NCBI GenBank assembly: GCA_016793165.1
Contig: JAEULA010000002.1
Coordinates: 1-41,298 of the forward strand
DNA length: 41,298 nucleotides
Direction of reading: 5' to 3'
DNA from: Alphaproteobacteria bacterium
GTDB lineage: Bacteria; Pseudomonadota; Alphaproteobacteria; CACIAM-22H2
Positions within the stretch are counted from its first letter, which is position 1, and each line of letters begins with the position of its first letter. Below the pieces are notes generated by a model. The model worked only from the letters and a program-made list of their open reading frames with translations. It made no database searches and was not told where the DNA came from. Made by a program: the position numbers and the translations under genes. Below are positions 1-9,616 of this stretch, one piece after another.

Positions 1-1584
1 GGCAGCGGAACCGAGATCGAGCGCCGCGTCCCGACCCGCACCGCGCCGCGACCGGCGGATCGAGCCGTCCCGGCCCCGCCCGTCGCGCCGGCCGAGCCCG
101 CCGCGCTGACGCCCTTCACGCTGGCCGGCGTCGTGGTCGACGGCGCCACCGCCATCGATCCCGTGCGCTTCGTCCCACTCTACGAGTCGATGATCGCGAC
201 GACGGTGACCGCCGACGATCTTGCCAGGCTCACGCGCGCGATCGGCGACGCCTATCGCGACGCGGGCTATGCGCTCGCCACCGCCTACATCCCGGCGCAG
301 GCGATCACCGCCGGCGTCGTGCATGTGCGGGTGGTCGAGGGGCATGTCGAATCGATCGCCTTCGGCGGCGGCCCGGGCGACGCCGCGATCGTCCGCCACA
401 CGCTGCGTGCCGTCACTGCCGAGCGTCCGCTGACGCTGGCGACGCTCGAGCGCCGGCTGCTGCTGCTCAACGACATCCCCGGCGTCCGCGTCGCCGACGC
501 GCGCATGCGCGCGGTCGACGTCGAGCGCGGCGCCTACGAGCTGATCCTCGACCTCCGCGCCGTTCCCTTCGACGCGCTCGCCACCCTCGACAATCGCGGC
601 ACGCGCTCGAACGGGCCGTGGCAGCTCTGGGCCGGCGGCGGCGCCAATCTCCTGCTCGGCGACGGCGCGTGGCGCGTGCATGCGGGCGCGCTCACCAATC
701 CCGCCTCGCCGCGCGAGATCCGCTACGGCACGGCGGGGGTGCAGCGCACGCTGGGCAGCAACGGCACGATGCTGCGCGCGATGGTCGGCGCCAGCGACAA
801 TGTGGCGGGCAAGCCGCTGTCCGACAGCGGCGTGGAGACCGCAAGCCTGCGCTTCATCGCGGGCGCCTCGCATCCGCTGCTGCGCAGCCGCACCCGCAGT
901 CTGTGGGTCACCGGGAGCTTCGACGTGCAGCGCGCGACCGAGAACCGCTTCGGCGCCGACTGGTCCCGCGACGACCTGCGGGTGCTGCGCGCCTCGACGT
1001 ATCTGTTCCAGGCGGATCCCTGGGGCGGCGAGAACGGCCTCAATCTCGAGGGCAGCCTCGGCCTCGACATCCTCGGCGCGTCGTCCGCCGGGATCGACCG
1101 CTCGCGCAGCGACGCCAGCGGCCGGTTCGCGAAGCTTCGCGCCGACGCGGTACGCACCCAGCGGCTGTTCGGACCGTTCAGTGCACAGCTCCAGCTCAGC
1201 GGCCAGATCGCCAACCGCTCGCTGCTGTCCGCCGAGGAGTTCTCGCTGGGGGGCGCGCGCTACGGTCGCGCCTTCGAGCCCTCGGAACTGGCGGGCGATC
1301 GCGGCTGGGCGGGATCGGCGGAGCTGCGCTGGTCCAATCCGGTGCGCTTCGACGAGCGGGTCGAGACCGAGCTCTTCGCGTTCGCCGACACCGGCGTGGT
1401 GTGGAACGACCAGCTCGGCAAGGATCCGCGCGAGCACCTGTCGTCGGCCGGCGCGGGCGTGCGCCTGCGCTTCCAGTCCTGGATCCGCGTCGCGGCCGAG
1501 GTCGCGACGCCGCTCGACAGCTCGTCGCGCGACCTGCGGCGCCAGGGGCCGCGCGCCTTCCTGTCCGTCGCGTTCGAGTACTGA
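1..1584 (+). CDS. TpsB-type outer-membrane transporter (ShlB/FhaC/HecB family), 5' truncated
   Basis: The reading frame is open from the first base, so the true start lies before the window; 527 residues are visible. Residues about 39-115 look like a POTRA_2 domain (begins FTLAGVVVDG). The rest is a glycine- and aromatic-rich barrel ending in SVAFEY, a terminal beta strand with a C-terminal aromatic, as in outer-membrane proteins. The region SLGGARYGRAF sits where the family has its conserved L6 loop (VRGY-type), in the YGR-G/A-F variant. Such proteins secrete a large TpsA exoprotein (adhesin or haemolysin) across the outer membrane in two-partner secretion. No TpsA is in the window; a partner could lie upstream. 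It converges on the symporter gene with a gap of only 13 bp. Confidence 0.85.
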   Translation, partial: GSGTEIERRVPTRTAPRPADRAVPAPPVAPAEPAALTPFTLAGVVVDGATAIDPVRFVPLYESMIATTVTADDLARLTRAIGDAYRDAGYALATAYIPAQAITAGVVHVRVVEGHVESIAFGGGPGDAAIVRHTLRAVTAERPLTLATLERRLLLLNDIPGVRVADARMRAVDVERGAYELILDLRAVPFDALATLDNRGTRSNGPWQLWAGGGANLLLGDGAWRVHAGALTNPASPREIRYGTAGVQRTLGSNGTMLRAMVGASDNVAGKPLSDSGVETASLRFIAGASHPLLRSRTRSLWVTGSFDVQRATENRFGADWSRDDLRVLRASTYLFQADPWGGENGLNLEGSLGLDILGASSAGIDRSRSDASGRFAKLRADAVRTQRLFGPFSAQLQLSGQIANRSLLSAEEFSLGGARYGRAFEPSELAGDRGWAGSAELRWSNPVRFDERVETELFAFADTGVVWNDQLGKDPREHLSSAGAGVRLRFQSWIRVAAEVATPLDSSSRDLRRQGPRAFLSVAFEY

Positions 1585-1597
1585 GCCGCGCGGCGCC

Positions 1598-2959
1598 TCA
1601 GCGCGCCAGCGACGCGAGCGCGACGGCGGCGATCCCCAGCGGTACGACCCAGCGCAGCATCGCGCCCAGCACGGCGGCGCCGCGCGGCGACAGGCGCAGC
1701 TCGTTCGCGAGGCTGGCGCCCGGGACGATCCAGCCCGCGAAGACCGCCAGCAACGCGCCGCCCAGCGGCAGCATCACGTCCGAGGTCAGGAAGTCGAGCA
1801 CGTCGAAGAAGCCAGCGTTCGCGAGCCGCGGGACGACGGCGAGCGGATGCCATCCGGCCCAGAGATTGAACGAGAGCACCGTCGGAATGCCTGCGGCGAA
1901 GCACGCCGCGCCGAGCGCGGCGGCGGTCCAGCGCCGCGACAGGCCGACGCGCCGCATCAGCCATGCGACCGCGAGCTCCAGCAGCGAGATCGCGGAGGCG
2001 AGCGCCGAGAGGAACAGCAGCAGGTAGAAGGCGATCGCCACGGTCGCGCCGCCGGGCATCCGCGCGAAGGCGATGGGCAGGGTGATGAACATAAGTCCGG
2101 GCCCGCTCGCCGGGTCGAGGCCGTGGGCGAAGACGAGCGGGAAGATCGCGATGCCCGCGAGGAACGACACCAGCGTGTCGCCGACGAGCGTGACGACGGC
2201 GATCTCGCCCAGCCGGATCGTCTCGCCGGCATAGGCCGCGTAGGTCACCATCAGGCCGAGTCCGACGCCGATCGAGAAGAAGCCGAGGCCGACGGCGTCC
2301 AGCGCCGCGCGCGCGGTCAGGCGGGCGGGATCGAATGCAAAGAGGAACCGGAACGCGGCCGCGGCATCGCCGACGACGACCGCGTGGACCGCCAGCGCGG
2401 CCATCATCGCCAGCAGCGCGGGCATCAGGATCTTGCACGCGGCCTCGATCCCGGCGACGACGCCGGCGCCGACGACGACGGCGGTGATCGCGAGGAAGGC
2501 CGCGTGACCGGCGATCAGCCTTGCGGGCGAGGCGAGCAGCGCGTCGAAGTCGGCGCGAATCGCGGCCGGATCACCACTGCCGATTCCGTCGTGCGCCGCG
2601 TCCACGGCGTAGGCGAGCGTCCAGCCGCCGATGACCGAGTAGAAGCTCAGGATGAGAAAGCCGGTCAGGATCCCCAACGCGCCGACGAGGCCCCAGCGCG
2701 GCGACCGGCCGGCCTGGATCGCCAGCGCCGCGAGGCTCTCGGCGGCATCGGCGCGGCCGCGGCGTCCGATCGCGAACTCGGCGAGCATCAGCGGCACGAC
2801 GATGATCGCGAGCCCCGCGAGGTAGCAGAGGACGAAGGCGCCGCCGCCGTTCGCGCCGGCCTCGTAGGGAAACTTCCAGACGCTGCCCAGGCCGATCGCG
2901 GAGCCGATCGTCGCCAGGATGAAACCGGTGCGGCCCGTCCAGCGCTCGATGACAGCCAT
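1598..2959 (-). CDS. Sodium-dependent transporter of the neurotransmitter:sodium symporter (SNF) family
   Basis: The 453-residue product begins MAVIERWTGRTGFILATIGS, the hallmark first helix of the LeuT/SNF family, with the sodium-site segment GSAIGLGSVWKFPYEAGANG just after. About eleven to twelve hydrophobic helices follow, for example around IIVVPLMLAEFAIG and LLLFLSALASAISLLELAVA. Family members couple sodium influx to uptake of amino acids or related amines; the substrate cannot be read from sequence. I chose the ATG at 2959 because the family motif begins at once after it. The frame is open 64 codons further upstream, but that part resembles nothing. A weak GGGAG lies 13 nt upstream. 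The roughly 410 bp upstream hold the repeat array and the HU terminator. Confidence 0.9.
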   Translation of the reverse strand: MAVIERWTGRTGFILATIGSAIGLGSVWKFPYEAGANGGGAFVLCYLAGLAIIVVPLMLAEFAIGRRGRADAAESLAALAIQAGRSPRWGLVGALGILTGFLILSFYSVIGGWTLAYAVDAAHDGIGSGDPAAIRADFDALLASPARLIAGHAAFLAITAVVVGAGVVAGIEAACKILMPALLAMMAALAVHAVVVGDAAAAFRFLFAFDPARLTARAALDAVGLGFFSIGVGLGLMVTYAAYAGETIRLGEIAVVTLVGDTLVSFLAGIAIFPLVFAHGLDPASGPGLMFITLPIAFARMPGGATVAIAFYLLLFLSALASAISLLELAVAWLMRRVGLSRRWTAAALGAACFAAGIPTVLSFNLWAGWHPLAVVPRLANAGFFDVLDFLTSDVMLPLGGALLAVFAGWIVPGASLANELRLSPRGAAVLGAMLRWVVPLGIAAVALASLAR

Positions 2960-3127
2960 GGTTGCGTCGAATCTCCCGGAGAACCCGCGGCGCGGCGGCG
3001 GACATCCCACCAGTCTCGACCGGGCGAGGACAAGGCCGGCGCGAAGATCGGGTCGCCGTCGCCCTTCCGGGCGATTCGCGCCTCGACCGGGCGCCGCTGC
3101 GACGCAGCGACGGCTGGGTCGACGCCC

Positions 3128-3272
3128 GGGAGCATGGCGCCCGGAACACATTGCGCCGCGAGATCATGGCGCCGCGAGATCATGGCGCCGCGAAGACACA
3201 CGGCCCGGAAGACTCGGGCCCCAGGAAGCATGGTCCCTGGAAAGCATGGGCCCCTAAAGCACGAGGCCCGCC
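3128..3272. repeat. Degenerate 16-bp tandem repeat array, about nine units
   Basis: The sequence can be cut into consecutive 16-nt units (one is 17) at 3128, 3144, 3161, 3177, 3193, 3209, 3225, 3241 and 3257. The two central units (3161-3176 and 3177-3192) are identical: agatcatggcgccgcg. The flanking ones diverge progressively but keep a purine-rich start, a CAYG-like core and a G/C-rich end. The period is not a multiple of three, so it is not protein coding. The last unit supplies the left arm of the HU terminator. Function unknown; the unit alignment was done by eye. Confidence 0.7.
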
Positions 3273-3294
3273 GCTGCATTCGCAGCGACGGGCC
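3265..3294 (-). terminator. Probable Rho-independent terminator of the HU gene
   Basis: Arms GGCCCG (3265-3270) and CGGGCC (3289-3294) enclose a second perfect stem, CGCTGC (3272-3277) with GCAGCG (3282-3287). There is one mismatch (C/A) between the stems and a tetraloop ATTC. On the minus strand it is followed by TCGTGCTTTAGG, a short T-run. It lies 75 bp past the HU stop codon. Confidence 0.65.
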
Positions 3295-3369
3295 CGGAGT
3301 CGCCCGAAATCGGACGTCCCGCGAAGCAGCCCGCGACCCTACATCGCAGGCGACCTCGTCGGGCGAAGC

Positions 3370-3669
3370 TCAGATGGCTTCCTTGAGTTCCTTGGCCGGG
3401 CGGAAGAACACCTTCTTCGACGCCTTGATCTTGATCGCCTCGCCGGTGGCCGGGTTGCGGCCCATGCGCGCGGCGCGCTTGCGGACTCCGAAGATGCCAA
3501 AGCCCGGCACGCGGACCTTGTTGCCCTTGGTGATCTGCTTCGTCATCGAGGCGACGAACGCATCAATGGTCTCGGCCATCTGCTTCTTCGCCACACCCTG
3601 CTTGTCGGCGAGGTCGGCGGTGATCTGCTTCAGGCTGACGGTGGGAACCTTGGCGGTAGCGGCTGCCAT
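3370..3669 (-). CDS. HU-family nucleoid DNA-binding protein
   Basis: The 99-residue protein has the full HU/IHF fold pattern: an N-terminal helical dimerisation part, then GFGIFGVRKRAARMGRNPATG, whose RNP motif forms the tip of the DNA-clasping arm, and the C-terminal block KKVFFRPAKELKEAI. HU proteins bend and compact DNA non-specifically. It is about nine residues longer than the typical 90, because of an Ala/Thr-rich start (MAAATAKVPT). The ATG at 3669 is preceded by AAGGAGCGCCC, a good ribosome-binding site. The tail FRPAKELKEAI matches alphaproteobacterial HU-alpha forms, which supports the taxonomic guess. The gene is monocistronic, with an inverted repeat upstream and a terminator downstream. 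Confidence 0.95.
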   Translation of the reverse strand: MAAATAKVPTVSLKQITADLADKQGVAKKQMAETIDAFVASMTKQITKGNKVRVPGFGIFGVRKRAARMGRNPATGEAIKIKASKKVFFRPAKELKEAI

Positions 3670-3710
3670 GGGCGCTCCTTTTGTTTCAAGGGATGGTGAG
3701 ATGAAGCGTT

Positions 3711-3731
3711 GGAGTCGTGCGAATCGACTCC
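3711..3731. promoter_or_regulatory. Inverted repeat upstream of the HU gene
   Basis: GGAGTCG (3711-3717) and CGACTCC (3725-3731) are perfect 7-bp arms around a 7-nt spacer, 42-62 bp before the HU start. It could be an operator or a 5'-leader hairpin. The same half-site recurs in a longer palindrome at 12852-12863. No confident -10/-35 pair was found, although TTGAAA occurs further upstream on the minus strand. Confidence 0.4.
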
Positions 3732-3938
3732 GTCGCCTGTGTGAGCGGGTTCGGCCCGGTTTTCAAGCCTTTTCCGCGAGCGACCGTCGATTTGTTGCGG
3801 AAAAATGGGCCTGATTCGACTCCCGTGCGCGTCGCGACTCGTCCCTTCCCGGTCTCCGGTGCGACGCCCGCGATGGGACTAGAATGCGGCGCGCCGTGTT
3901 CATAATCGGCATCCGCTCCCCGAAATCCGGATCGACGC

Positions 3939-5351
3939 ATGTCAACGCAAGTCAGCAGCAGCACGCCGGGCGCCGCGCAGGCCAGAACCGCCGGCGACGC
4001 GCCGCATCCCGAGCCGTTCAACATCCGCCTGTGGTTCGCGGTCATCAGCTTCGTCGTGATCGGCGCGCTGGGCGGCGCCTTCGGCTTCCTGATGTCCGAG
4101 TTCGTGGCGCGTCGCCTGCTCTACCGCGAGGCCGAGCTCACTCAGGAATTCCTGCAGAGCATCATCCTCGCCGAACACACCGCGCGGGACATCTTCCGGC
4201 CCGAGACTCCGGACTGGCGCGATTCCCTGGAGTCCTTCACCGACCACATGGTCGGCCTGCCCGGCGTCTTTCGCGCGAACCTGTATTCGCTCGATCGCCG
4301 CATCGTGTGGTCCACCGACGAGCAGATGACGGGCCGCCGCTTCGACGTGAACTCGGAGCTCGAGGTCGCCTTCCGCGGCGAGCTCTTCACCGAGGTGAAT
4401 TCGATCAGCGAGATCACGGTGAAGGCCGAGCACGAGGCGCTGCGGCTCGCCGGCTCCCGCCGCTTCATCGAGGCCTACATCCCCATGCGCGACTCCGCGG
4501 GCGAGCTCGTCGGCGTCGTCGAGCTCTACAAGTCCCCCGCCGCGCTGGAGGCCACGATCCGCAGCGCGCAGGAGATGATCTGGGCGAGCGTGGCGGTCGG
4601 CGCCCTCGTGCTCTATGCGGCGCTCTACTGGGTCGTGCGTCGCGGCGCGCGGGTCATCGAGCGCCAGCAGCAGCAGCTCATGACCATGGAGACGATGGCC
4701 GCGCTCGGCCAGATGGCCGGCGCAATCGCGCACAGTCTGCGCAACCCGCTCGCGGGCCTGCGCAGCTCGGCGGAGCTGGTGTCGGTCGGCGACGTCGAGA
4801 CCGCGAAGGAGGCGTCGCGCAACATCATCGCCGAGGCCGATCGCATGGACCGGCACATTCGCGATCTGCTGAGCTACACCCGCAACGAGAAGCTCGTCGT
4901 CCAGCCCGTCGACCCGCTCGACGTCGCGCGGACGTGCATCACCGACGCGCGCGCGGTCATCGATCGCCGCCGCATCACCGTGACCTTCGACGAGCAATCC
5001 GAGGCCGGCCGTCGCATCGCCGCGGACTCCGTGCTCCTCCGCCAGGCGATCGCGAGCATCGTGAGCAACGCCCTGGAGGCGATGGCCGACGGCGGCCGCC
5101 TGCAGGTCCGGGTCCGCGGCGGCGGGGCCTCGGGGCGCGTCGTCCTCGAGATCGCCGACGACGGTCGCGGCATGCAGCCGGAGATCCTGAGCCGGGTCTC
5201 CACGCCCTTCTTCACGACCAAGGCGCAGGGGCTGGGACTCGGCCTCGCGCTCGCGCGGCGAATCGTCGAGCGCTATGACGGCACGCTCGGCATCGCCAGC
5301 ACGCTCGGCCAGGGGACGACCGTCACGCTCGATTTCGCGGCGCTGCGGTGA
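3939..5351 (+). CDS. Membrane-bound sensor histidine kinase (orphan)
   Basis: The 470-residue protein has a short cytoplasmic start, a first membrane helix at about 33-55, and an extracytoplasmic sensor region of about 155 residues resembling a single Cache/PAS-like fold. A second helix lies at about 214-235. The HisKA domain follows with the H-box AIAHSLRNPL (phospho-acceptor His265). The HATPase domain has an N-box (Asn377), G1 (EIADDGRGM, 404-412), F-box (TPFFTTK) and G2 (GLGLGLALARR). All catalytic boxes are intact. No HAMP domain is evident; a Gln-rich linker joins helix 2 to HisKA. No response regulator gene is adjacent, so its partner must be encoded elsewhere. The ATG has only a weak ribosome-binding site. 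Confidence 0.9.
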   Translation: MSTQVSSSTPGAAQARTAGDAPHPEPFNIRLWFAVISFVVIGALGGAFGFLMSEFVARRLLYREAELTQEFLQSIILAEHTARDIFRPETPDWRDSLESFTDHMVGLPGVFRANLYSLDRRIVWSTDEQMTGRRFDVNSELEVAFRGELFTEVNSISEITVKAEHEALRLAGSRRFIEAYIPMRDSAGELVGVVELYKSPAALEATIRSAQEMIWASVAVGALVLYAALYWVVRRGARVIERQQQQLMTMETMAALGQMAGAIAHSLRNPLAGLRSSAELVSVGDVETAKEASRNIIAEADRMDRHIRDLLSYTRNEKLVVQPVDPLDVARTCITDARAVIDRRRITVTFDEQSEAGRRIAADSVLLRQAIASIVSNALEAMADGGRLQVRVRGGGASGRVVLEIADDGRGMQPEILSRVSTPFFTTKAQGLGLGLALARRIVERYDGTLGIASTLGQGTTVTLDFAALR

Positions 5352-5453
5352 CATTCGTCGTACGCCGCGTTCGTGGCATGCAGGTTGCTTTGTCGTGGTG
5401 GCTCGGCCGCGATCGGCCGGTCATCTCGCAGCAGCACCGGACACCGTGACGCG

Positions 5454-6353
5454 ATGAACGCGCGCGACTTCTCCATCGCCTTGATCGCCCTGACCGCCAC
5501 GCTGGCGTGGATCGCCCTGCCGTGCCCGGCCGCGGCGACCGAGTCGGTCGCGGCATCGACGAGCGATGCCGGCTCCCGCGAAGTCCTCGTCGCCCATGTC
5601 TCGGCGCGCCGTCGTGCGGCGGCGGCAGACGCCGCGCGCGCCGCGGCGCCCGAGCGCGCTCCGGCCGGGGGCCCAGCGAGCGACGCCGCTCGGGATCGCG
5701 GCGTCGAGAACTCCGGATCCGATTCGGGTCGAGGCGGCGGCGGCAGCGACAGAGGTTCGAGCGGCGGACCCGGATCGTCCGGCGGCGCAGGCGCAAGCGG
5801 TGCGCCGAGCGGCAGCGGCTCCGGCGGCAGCAATTCGGGGAGTGGCAGCTCGGGAAGCAGCGGTTCCAGCGGCAGCAATTCGGGGAGCGGCGGCTCGGGA
5901 AGCAGCGGTTCCAGCGGCGGCAGTTCGGGAAGCGGCAATTCGGGAAGCGGCGGTTCGAGCGGCGGGCCGAGTGGCAGCGATTCGAGTGGCAGCGGTTCCG
6001 GTGGCTCCAGCGGCTCTGGTGGCTCCGGCGGGTCCGGTGGCTCCGGTGGTTCTGGTGGCTCCGGCGGCTCCGGTGGCTCTGGTGGCTCTGGTGGCTCTGG
6101 TGGCTCCGGCGGCTCCGGCGGCTCCGGTGGTTCCGGTGGCTCTGGTGGCTCCGGCGGTTCGGGTGGTTCCGGAGGGTCCGGCGGCTCGGGCGGCTCGGGC
6201 GGCTCGGGCGGCGGCGGTGGCTCCGGCGGGTCGGGTGGCTCTGGTGGTGGCTCCGGCGGTGGCGGTGGCTCAGGTGGTTCCGGCGGTGGCGGCGGAGGCT
6301 CCGGCGGTAGCGGTGGTGGTGGCGGTGGTGGTGGCGGCGGGGGTCGCAAGTAG
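5454..6353 (+). CDS. Exported Gly/Ser-repeat protein of unknown function
   Basis: The 299-residue product begins MNARDFSIALIALTATLAW, a plausible Sec signal peptide ending near PCPAAA. A short charged Ala/Arg-rich stretch (REVLVAHVSARRRAAAADAA) follows. About 200 residues are almost purely Gly and Ser with a few Asn, ending GGGGRK. I took the ATG at 5454 rather than one 27 codons upstream because it starts the signal peptide directly. The composition resembles flexible linkers or surface/stalk material and gives no catalytic hint. It follows the histidine kinase gene by 102 bp on the same strand. Repeat slippage makes its length likely variable between strains. Coding status is supported by the signal peptide and by third-position variation (GGT/GGC/GGG, TCC/TCT/TCG/AGC) that keeps Gly-Ser constant. 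Confidence 0.65.
   Translation: MNARDFSIALIALTATLAWIALPCPAAATESVAASTSDAGSREVLVAHVSARRRAAAADAARAAAPERAPAGGPASDAARDRGVENSGSDSGRGGGGSDRGSSGGPGSSGGAGASGAPSGSGSGGSNSGSGSSGSSGSSGSNSGSGGSGSSGSSGGSSGSGNSGSGGSSGGPSGSDSSGSGSGGSSGSGGSGGSGGSGGSGGSGGSGGSGGSGGSGGSGGSGGSGGSGGSGGSGGSGGSGGSGGSGGSGGSGGGGGSGGSGGSGGGSGGGGGSGGSGGGGGGSGGSGGGGGGGGGGGRK
5826..5960 (+). repeat. Three tandem 45-bp repeats inside the Gly/Ser-rich gene
   Basis: Units at 5826-5870, 5871-5915 and 5916-5960 are 45 bp each and in frame, encoding 15-residue Gly/Ser/Asn units (for example GSNSGSGSSGSSGSS). The first two differ at only a few bases; the third has diverged more. Confidence 0.75.
6012..6344 (+). repeat. Nine-bp (Gly-Gly-Ser) microrepeat tract
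   Basis: About 330 bp of repeated GGN GGN TCN codons encoding Gly-Gly-Ser, turning into poly-Gly at the 3' end. Because the unit lacks stops in any frame, long spurious frames appear on both strands (poly Pro-Pro-Glu on the minus strand). Confidence 0.85.
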
Positions 6354-6369
6354 GCCGAGGCCCCGCCAC

Positions 6370-6385
6370 TGGGGCTTTTGCCCCA
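6370..6385. terminator. Small hairpin between convergent genes, possible terminator
   Basis: TGGGGC (6370-6375) and GCCCCA (6380-6385) form a 6-bp stem with a TTTT loop. A second GGGGC at 6392-6396 could compete for the same arm. It sits between the Gly/Ser-rich gene (+) and the inositol monophosphatase gene (-). It has no T-tract, so this is a weak call. Confidence 0.35.
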
Positions 6386-6475
6386 CCGAATGGGGCAACC
6401 CACCGCTTCTGTTCACGCTCCGGTTGCCGTTCGACTTGCGCCGCCCGGGTGCAAAGGAAGTAGACGACGCATCGA

Positions 6476-7255
6476 TCAGACGCCGCTGGCGCGGCGCATC
6501 GCCTCCACCAGGCCCGGCGTGCAGGCGAGGATCGGATTGCCCTCGGCAAGGGCGTTGCCGCTGAAGAAGTCGTTCACCCAGCCGCCGGCCTCGCGAACGA
6601 TGACGACCCCGGCCGCGACGTCCCAGCTGTTGATGTGGGTCTCCGCATAGGCATCGGTACGGCCATCGGCGACATAGGCCATACCCATGGCGCCCGAGGC
6701 CGAGCGCTTGGCATTCGCGCCGGCCGTCATGGCCGCGTCGACGATGCGCAGGTAGTCGGCACGCGGCCGGCGAGACGACCAGCCGACCTCGACGGTTGCG
6801 ACGCGCATGTCCTTCGTCTCGCTGACCTGGATCGGCTTGCCGTTGCGCGTCGCCCCGCCACCGCGCCGCGCGAGATAGAACTCGTCGGCGACCGGCGCGT
6901 AGATCGCGCCGATCTCGGGAACGCCATGGCGGAGGAACCCGATCGAGATGCACCAGTGCGGCTCGCCGCGCGCGAAATTCGCCGTGCCGTCGATCGGGTC
7001 GATGATCCAGAGCCGCTCCGCGGCCTGGCCGCCGCCCTCCTCGCCGAGCACGGCGTCGCCGGGAAACGCGGCGGCGATGCGCTCGCGCAGCAGATTCTCG
7101 ACCGCTCCGTCGGCGACGGTCAGGAAGTCCTGCGTCCCCTTCATCGTCGTCTTCAACGAGGCGCGATCGTTGAAGTAGCCGAGCGCGAGGGCCCCCGCCG
7201 CCAGGGCGAGGCCGCTCACGGCCAGAAAACGCTGCTCGATCTCGACATCCGACAT
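6476..7255 (-). CDS. Inositol monophosphatase-family phosphatase
   Basis: The 259-residue protein has the three signatures of the lithium-sensitive Mg-dependent phosphatase superfamily: GEEGGG (metal-binding Glu at 72-73), WIIDPIDGT (motif A, 83-91) and NSWDVAAG (motif B with the metal Asp212). KGTQDFLTVAD at 39-49 supplies the early Lys/Asp pair. Members hydrolyse inositol-1-phosphate, histidinol phosphate, PAP or fructose-1,6-bisphosphate, and the exact substrate cannot be decided here. The ATG at 7255 follows a GGGAG about 7 nt away. The frame is open 97 codons further upstream, but that part is Arg-rich and unlike the family. It is transcribed away from ftsH, and the two share a 389-bp upstream region. 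Confidence 0.88.
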   Translation of the reverse strand: MSDVEIEQRFLAVSGLALAAGALALGYFNDRASLKTTMKGTQDFLTVADGAVENLLRERIAAAFPGDAVLGEEGGGQAAERLWIIDPIDGTANFARGEPHWCISIGFLRHGVPEIGAIYAPVADEFYLARRGGGATRNGKPIQVSETKDMRVATVEVGWSSRRPRADYLRIVDAAMTAGANAKRSASGAMGMAYVADGRTDAYAETHINSWDVAAGVVIVREAGGWVNDFFSGNALAEGNPILACTPGLVEAMRRASGV

Positions 7256-7644
7256 CCGCGACTCCCGTTGCGATCCCAGTGGCTTGCTGCGAGTCGCCGA
7301 TCCGGGACGCGCGCGGCGCGTCGATCGGATGTCCGGCGACCCCGTGCGGCCATATCGCCGCCACATCGGCGGCGCAACACTTCTCGATATTGATCGACCG
7401 ATGTCGTCGCCTCGTCCTCGCGATCCGCGCCGCGGTGCAGCCGTGCCGCATCGTTTCGCACGAGCGCTGCGATCCCCCTGCTGGTCGCGCGGTTGAACGC
7501 GCCCGTCGTTGCGCCGGCATCTTGATCCGCCGGTCCGCAAGGCCATCTCCGTTGAAGCCCGAGTCCGGGTCCCTCTGGCGGATCGCGGACGATCCGCGAT
7601 GTCGGACTTTCCGCCTTCACGCGTCCTGACCCAGGAGACGAGCC
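7256..7644. other. Divergent intergenic region upstream of ftsH
   Basis: About 390 bp between the divergent phosphatase and ftsH genes. It must contain both promoters. I see no convincing gene, no clear -10/-35 pair and no strong palindrome. The overlapping open frames are Arg/Pro/Ser-rich and unlike real proteins. Confidence 0.5.
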
Positions 7645-9582
<1,938 letters not shown>

Positions 9583-9590
9583 TCGCATCT

Positions 9591-9616
9591 CCGCCGGGCG
9601 CCGTCGCGCCCGGCGG
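9591..9616. terminator. Strong hairpin between ftsH and the convergent lipoprotein gene
   Basis: Perfect 11-bp arms at 9591-9601 (CCGCCGGGCGC) and 9606-9616 (GCGCCCGGCGG) enclose a CGTC loop. It sits exactly between two convergent stop codons and touches the TCA (minus-strand TGA) at 9617. It has no real T-tract, but its strength and position suit bidirectional termination. Confidence 0.6.

Larger units (their letters stand above)
2960..3369. other. Gene-free stretch between symporter and HU genes
   Basis: About 410 bp with no convincing gene. From the symporter side it holds roughly 170 bp of ordinary GC-rich DNA that must include the symporter promoter. Then come a nine-unit degenerate 16-bp repeat array (3128-3272) and a hairpin (3265-3294) that reads as the HU terminator on the minus strand. 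Open frames across the array exist only because the repeat lacks stop codons. Confidence 0.7.

Noticed and set aside
3128..3272. CRISPR array
   Set aside because: Units are contiguous without unique spacers, only 16 bp long and degenerate, and no cas genes are nearby.
680..3814. 1044-residue plus-strand frame
   Set aside because: It is an overlap shadow of the TpsB gene and antisense of the symporter and HU genes; the composition is Arg/Ala/Gly-rich with no domain.
5273..6403. Long minus-strand frame encoding poly Pro-Pro-Glu
   Set aside because: It is the antisense of the Gly-Gly-Ser repeat; the 9-bp unit has no stops in any frame. The plus-strand reading has a signal peptide and conserves Gly/Ser through synonymous change.
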